A stretch of DNA of 34,734 bases, from the NCBI GenBank assembly GCA_947628165.1, contig CANQYV010000013.1, positions 1-34,734 of the forward strand, in the 5' to 3' direction. Shown piece by piece: positions 31,501-34,734 of this stretch. This DNA comes from an uncultured Clostridia bacterium. Lineage in GTDB: Bacteria > Bacillota > Clostridia > Oscillospirales > CAG-272. The number at the start of each line of letters is the position of its first letter. Within the stretch, counting starts at the first letter, position 1. Under the pieces are notes generated by a model that was not told the origin of the DNA, made no database searches, and was given only the letters and a program-made list of their open reading frames with translations. A program made the position numbers and the translations under genes.

Positions 31501-31857
31501 ATGAAACAGAGTATACCCACAAAGCTGGAGGCGGACGTTATATGTGCAATAGCAAATGAAGCTCAGGAAATCTCGAATATTATTTCAGAGCAATTTAAAA
31601 ACAGGGTAATAGTCGAGAATAAGGTTTTTCCCTCGGGCTTTTATATCAAATACGAAATAAAAGATAACATTTCGCCGATAGATGATACGGAGTCAAAAGT
31701 ACTTGGCAATGTCGGGGCAAAAATCCCGGGCTTAAAATACGGCATGGGTTTTGCCCTATTCATAAAAGACGGCTACATCTCTTCTCTTGAAGGATACACT
31801 TATAACGAAGAACCGCTGCCGGCAGATCTGCAAAAATACGAGCTGTATTATCTGTGA
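31501..31857 (+). CDS. Small unrecognised soluble protein
   Basis: 118 residues, no signal peptide or membrane segment. The mix of alternating helix (N-terminal 30 residues) and beta strands, ending in DGYISSLEGYTYNEEPLPADL, recalls small immunity-like proteins of Firmicutes, but no family can be named with confidence. It has the lowest GC content by eye in the window. AAAGGAG lies about 13 bases upstream of the ATG, longer than usual. It lies between two membrane proteins on the same strand and probably shares their transcript. No toxin gene was recognised nearby. Confidence 0.65.
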   Translation: MKQSIPTKLEADVICAIANEAQEISNIISEQFKNRVIVENKVFPSGFYIKYEIKDNISPIDDTESKVLGNVGAKIPGLKYGMGFALFIKDGYISSLEGYTYNEEPLPADLQKYELYYL

Positions 31858-32006
31858 TCTAAAATAAGTGGAGAGAGGCGGAAAAAGAGGCTGAACCTCA
31901 AGCCTGATAGGGGCTCGGTATTATCCGAAAAACAAATAAAGCGTGGATTACATACGCATAAACAGCGCCGGAGGCGCTGAATCAAAAAAATTCAGGAGGA
32001 AAAAAT

Positions 32007-32633
32007 ATGTCGGTTCATATGTGGGTCAAATTTATTTCGACTGTGGCTGCTGCCGCGCTCGTCATCGCCGCGCTCCTTTTCTCGTACAAATATGCAAGAG
32101 CCGCAGTCAAGAGATTTTTCCTTGTTGGGTCTATAAAAAAGACCTGCCGCAGGAAAAATTACAAGCTCGAGAAGCTGTCGTCGTGCTGGGCATCGATATT
32201 CCGGCCGACTTACAAAAGCGCATTCCTCATCACGACGCCGGAGGAGGAGTACAGCGTCAGCTTCTTCTCCTGCCTGCGATATAGGGATACATACACGTTC
32301 GCGGACGCGAGGCACTATACGACGCAGTCGAACGCGGGCACGATGCTGGTGAATACAAAGCAGCTTTCAACAGGTATGGCGAACAAATCCGAAGGTATGC
32401 TGATGCCGCAGGCACACAAGCCCGAAAAAGGCGACATGAAGGGGTTTTCCGTATCCGGCCAAGAGACGGAGGACGCGGCGTCGGGCGCCGAGAGGATACT
32501 GTGCATAAACCCCGTCCCGGTAGAGCTGCGCTGCGTAAAAGGCAATACGACAGTTCAGATGTTTGACGGCGACGAGCTTGACGGGTACAGGGTCTACAGC
32601 GGGAAGGGACTTATTGAGCTTCTCAAAAAATAA
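32007..32633 (+). CDS. Unrecognised membrane-anchored protein
   Basis: 208 residues. One N-terminal membrane helix (about 8-27) is followed by a basic stretch (KKTCRRKNYK) and a soluble, probably cytoplasmic domain. It begins with SAFLITTPEEEYSVSFFSCL, has a low-complexity middle, and ends in a beta-rich part (CINPVPVELRC ... DGDELDGYRVYSGKGL). Not recognised. Shine-Dalgarno AGGAGG 7 bases upstream supports the start. A CAGCGCC-GGA-GGCGCTG hairpin (31963-31979) lies in the 149-base gap before it. The arrangement parallels the C-terminal part of the protein at 30621-31424. Confidence 0.72.
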   Translation: MSVHMWVKFISTVAAAALVIAALLFSYKYARAAVKRFFLVGSIKKTCRRKNYKLEKLSSCWASIFRPTYKSAFLITTPEEEYSVSFFSCLRYRDTYTFADARHYTTQSNAGTMLVNTKQLSTGMANKSEGMLMPQAHKPEKGDMKGFSVSGQETEDAASGAERILCINPVPVELRCVKGNTTVQMFDGDELDGYRVYSGKGLIELLKK

Positions 32634-32640
32634 GATGACA

Positions 32641-32675
32641 AACCGGGACGGCATCGGCTGCCGTCCCGGTTTTTT
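32641..32675 (+). terminator. Terminator of the 30621-32633 gene group
   Basis: AACCGGGACGGCA / TGCCGTCCCGGTT stem with a 5-base loop and a T-run (32670-32675). It also lies 14 bases beyond the end of the convergent minus-strand gene and may serve it weakly. Confidence 0.92.
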
Positions 32676-32688
32676 GCATTGAAAATCG

Positions 32689-33573
32689 TTACTCGCCGCT
32701 GTTGTTGTCTTTCGCGGCGCTCTCGTCAGATGTTGCGTCGCTGCCGTGCACCTTCGGGATGAAGCGGGAGGCGAAGGCTCCGCTGCCGCGGCTTCTGACG
32801 TAGAAGAAGCCGATAAAGGAGAAGACGACGGCGCCTATGAAGTTGACGAACAGATCCTTCATCGTGTCGAGGATGCCGACGTCGAGGTAACCGCCGACGC
32901 CGAGCGGGATCTCATTTCCGTTAGAGACGACGATGACGTCTGTTATGTTCTTTATTATCTGCGGCGTGTTGCCTCCCGTCGGGTCGAGGTTGACGGTCGA
33001 TATCGCCGAGACGACGGTGTCCTTCTGCATATCGGTGAGGAAGAACATGTCCATGCCGCATTCAAAGAACTCCCAAAGCACGCCTATCGTCATCGAGAAG
33101 CAGAACGCGACGACAGCCATGAAGAACGGCGACAGCGACAGTGAAAAATGCTTGTCGCGGTTGAATATGTCGACGAGGGAGAAGCCGACGGCGGCGCAGA
33201 GAAAGCCGTTGAGCGTGTGCAGCATCGTGTCCCAGCCGGAAAACGCCGTGTAAAACGACCTTATCTCTCCGAGTATCTCCGCCGAATAGATGAAGAGCAG
33301 GACTATGATTTCAAGCGTGTTCGGAAGCGTTATCTTCAGCCCGCGCTCGAGGACGGCGGGCATGAGGAAAAGAATCAGGGTAAGTACGCAGAGAAATACG
33401 TTTTCATAGTTGCCGTTGAATATCTGCGCCACCATAACGAGGATGACGGATATTCGCAAAAGAAAATATACGGTTGCGACGCCGGGCTTGTTCTTTATCT
33501 CGTTGTGCGCATCGCGCATCACGTCGCGAAGGCGGCGCTTTTCTTTGACCTTTTTGCTTTCTTTGTTTTTCAT
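32689..33573 (-). CDS. Polytopic membrane protein, YjdF/DUF2238-like
   Basis: 294 residues with about seven hydrophobic helices. Conserved-looking polar motifs lie within the membrane part: GWDTMLHTLNGFL (about 114-126) and IGVLWEFFECGMD (about 163-175). Such WDxxxH and WExxE patterns recall the YjdF/DUF2238 family of uncharacterised membrane proteins. A long extracytoplasmic loop (about 176-225) and a charged cytoplasmic tail follow. The N-terminus is strongly basic (KNKESKKVKEKRRLR), indicating a cytoplasmic start. GGAGA lies about 8 bases before the ATG. No enzymatic role can be read; it may be regulated together with the next gene upstream, since only 85 bases separate them. Confidence 0.75.
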   Translation of the reverse strand: MKNKESKKVKEKRRLRDVMRDAHNEIKNKPGVATVYFLLRISVILVMVAQIFNGNYENVFLCVLTLILFLMPAVLERGLKITLPNTLEIIVLLFIYSAEILGEIRSFYTAFSGWDTMLHTLNGFLCAAVGFSLVDIFNRDKHFSLSLSPFFMAVVAFCFSMTIGVLWEFFECGMDMFFLTDMQKDTVVSAISTVNLDPTGGNTPQIIKNITDVIVVSNGNEIPLGVGGYLDVGILDTMKDLFVNFIGAVVFSFIGFFYVRSRGSGAFASRFIPKVHGSDATSDESAAKDNNSGE

Positions 33574-33602
33574 CTGCCGTTCTCCATCTTTTTTTATTGA
33601 AG

Positions 33603-33632
33603 CGCCCTCGCGGATTATAATCCGCGGGGGCG
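33603..33632 (-). terminator. Palindrome, probable terminator of the 33659-34498 gene
   Basis: CGCCCTCGCGGATTA is followed by its near-exact reverse complement (one T-G wobble). It lies between two minus-strand genes. The minus-strand flank (CTTCAATAAA) lacks a good T-run, so termination may be partial. Confidence 0.55.
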
Positions 33633-33658
33633 GGCTTCTTAATTTGTGCTTTTATGTT

Positions 33659-34498
33659 TTACCTGTCGTGCATCCTGCCGATCTCGCGTATGTAGAACTC
33701 GAGCAGACGGCGGTTCGTTTCCTCGTGTGCTGACGCGACCGACGCGATCTGTGAGATTGCCTCCGACATATTCTCGTTTTCGGAAACGGTGTTTCTGACG
33801 TATTCCTTGACGGAATTTGACATTGCCTCGAGATGAGCGTTGTCGCCCCGGAGCTCTTCTATGCGGCGCAGATAATATGCCTCGGTGCCGGGCTTTTCAA
33901 CGTCGGCCTTTGCTTCGGCGGCGGCCTTCTGTTCCGCTATCTTCTCCGTGACCTTCGCTTTGACGTTTTCGGCGTATCTGCCTATCTCCGCGCCCGTCTT
34001 TACGGCGACGGACTTTGCCTCGTCCGCGGCCCTTTCGAGCGAATCGCGCAGGGAACGCATCTTTGCGCGGAGCTTTTCCATGTCCTCATCCGAGATGCGG
34101 ATGAAGCGGCCGCGCGGGTTTTCTTCGCCGTCGGCACTGTCCGAGCTCTCGGCATCAAGAGGCTCCTCCGCCTCTTCCGCACGGCTTTCGCCCTCCTCGA
34201 TCTTATCGACGATATCGTCTATCGCGTCAGATGCTGTCCTGCATACGGCGTCGAGCTTTTCTCTCGCCTCGCGCACCATCGCCTCGATTTTTTCGTGCAG
34301 TTCTTCACTTGAAAATGTGCTCATTGTTTCGTCCTCCTCTGACGATTGTATGTCGGGAGAACGCGAAAGAACGATCGCGGGCTCCGAGCCTTCGCAAAAG
34401 CGCGCTCTCCCGTTTTTTACAAGACCCTGCGCCCGTTTGGGGTAGGTCTTCCCGATGATCTTTCCTTCGCTGTCGAACACGGTTACGTTTTTTTCCAT
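33659..34498 (-). CDS. Coiled-coil protein with RRXRR/PLMP-like N-terminus
   Basis: 279 residues. The first 45 residues (VTVFDSEGKIIGKTYPKR, then a basic LVKNGRARF stretch and EPAIVL) resemble the small RRXRR/PLMP module found at the N-terminus of IscB-type proteins, but no nuclease domain follows. Residues 60-260 are acidic and helical, with heptad-like segments (about 60-115, 135-205 and 215-265) and an acidic low-complexity linker (about 102-128). No membrane segment. GGAGGGG lies 8 bases before the ATG and a good promoter precedes it. Function is unknown; a structural or nucleic-acid-associated scaffold is possible but unproven. Confidence 0.75.
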   Translation of the reverse strand: MEKNVTVFDSEGKIIGKTYPKRAQGLVKNGRARFCEGSEPAIVLSRSPDIQSSEEDETMSTFSSEELHEKIEAMVREAREKLDAVCRTASDAIDDIVDKIEEGESRAEEAEEPLDAESSDSADGEENPRGRFIRISDEDMEKLRAKMRSLRDSLERAADEAKSVAVKTGAEIGRYAENVKAKVTEKIAEQKAAAEAKADVEKPGTEAYYLRRIEELRGDNAHLEAMSNSVKEYVRNTVSENENMSEAISQIASVASAHEETNRRLLEFYIREIGRMHDR

Positions 34499-34609
34499 GG
34501 GTGTCGTCCCCTCCGTTTCGTATGCGATATGACGCCGCGCAAATTTTCACGGCGTGTTTATGTACGCGTGTTTTTTTGTTATGGGTTCACTCCCCCTCGT
34601 ACCTATATC

Positions 34610-34638
34610 AGTATATAACGTTTTTTTATTTTTGTCAA
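34610..34638 (-). promoter_or_regulatory. Sigma-A promoter of the coiled-coil protein gene
   Basis: Minus strand TTGACA (34633-34638), 17-base A-rich spacer, TATACT (34610-34615). The A-tract spacer suggests intrinsic curvature. The leader to the start codon is about 105 bases and holds no recognisable structure. Confidence 0.82.
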
Positions 34639-34658
34639 GACCGCGTTGTCAAGACCGC
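34632..34658. repeat. Tandem 13-base direct repeat covering the -35 box
   Basis: TTGTCAAGACCGC occurs at 34632-34644 and 34646-34658 (14-base period). The first copy contains the -35 hexamer on the minus strand; the second duplicates it too far upstream to act with the same -10. The remaining 76 bases to the window end show no gene. Confidence 0.7.
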
Positions 34659-34734
34659 ACGGCAATCGCTTACGAAAAAGGATCAAGAAGAAGCAAAAAC
34701 TTTAAGCAAATACTCATGAGAAAGAGCGCATCTT

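Noticed and set aside
1-34734. CRISPR arrays, insertion sequences, tRNA or rRNA genes, prophage
   Set aside because: No regularly spaced repeats, transposase motifs, cloverleaf-like sequences or phage structural genes were seen by reading.

Overview
The window looks like chromosomal DNA of an anaerobic, high-GC member of the Clostridia (Bacillota). The reasons are strong GGAGG-type ribosome binding sites, near-consensus sigma-A promoters, lipobox lipoproteins, a C-terminal UvrD/PcrA helicase of Firmicute type, and above all a citrate operon of the Clostridium type (Re-citrate synthase, aconitase, NAD-type isocitrate dehydrogenase). The genus is not determined. I saw no CRISPR array, insertion sequence, tRNA or rRNA.

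Layout. Positions 2-3017 (+) hold the 3' part of ileS, then lspA and an rluD-type pseudouridine synthase, closed by two hairpins. 3119-7171 (-) is a 1350-residue modular lipoprotein glycosidase with its own promoter. 7452-8303 (+) is a ZIP metal transporter. 8384-9475 (-) is a membrane-bound helix-turn-helix protein with a cysteine-rich middle. 9775-14964 (-) is a four-gene operon: Re-citrate synthase, a GntR/FCD regulator, aconitase and isocitrate dehydrogenase, i.e. the oxidative half of the TCA cycle leading to 2-oxoglutarate. It starts at a perfect TTGACA-17-TATAAT promoter.

Divergent from it, 15279-17336 (+) is a cytoplasmic GH3 beta-xylosidase-like enzyme. The octamer GCATACAT occurs twice at each of these two divergent starts. 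17742-26791 (+) is an Opp/Dpp-type ABC importer (binding protein, two permeases, two ATPases and a small DUF3899-like membrane protein). Three of its core subunits carry very large insertions, including about 380 residues inside one ATPase. 27007-27966 (+) is a cytoplasmic GH43 enzyme, translationally overlapped by a pcrA-type helicase gene (27963-30371).

The last part, 30621-34498, holds less familiar genes: three small or membrane proteins of visibly lower GC (30621-32633, +), a YjdF/DUF2238-like membrane protein (32689-33573, -), and a coiled-coil protein whose N-terminus resembles the RRXRR/PLMP motif (33659-34498, -).

How it fits together: a surface glycosidase, an oligomer-type importer and two cytoplasmic xylan/arabinan-type glycosidases suggest import and intracellular breakdown of plant oligosaccharides. 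This is inference from neighbourhood only, since Opp-type importers more often carry peptides. The best candidate for an undescribed system is the importer with matched insertions in its ATPases and permease.
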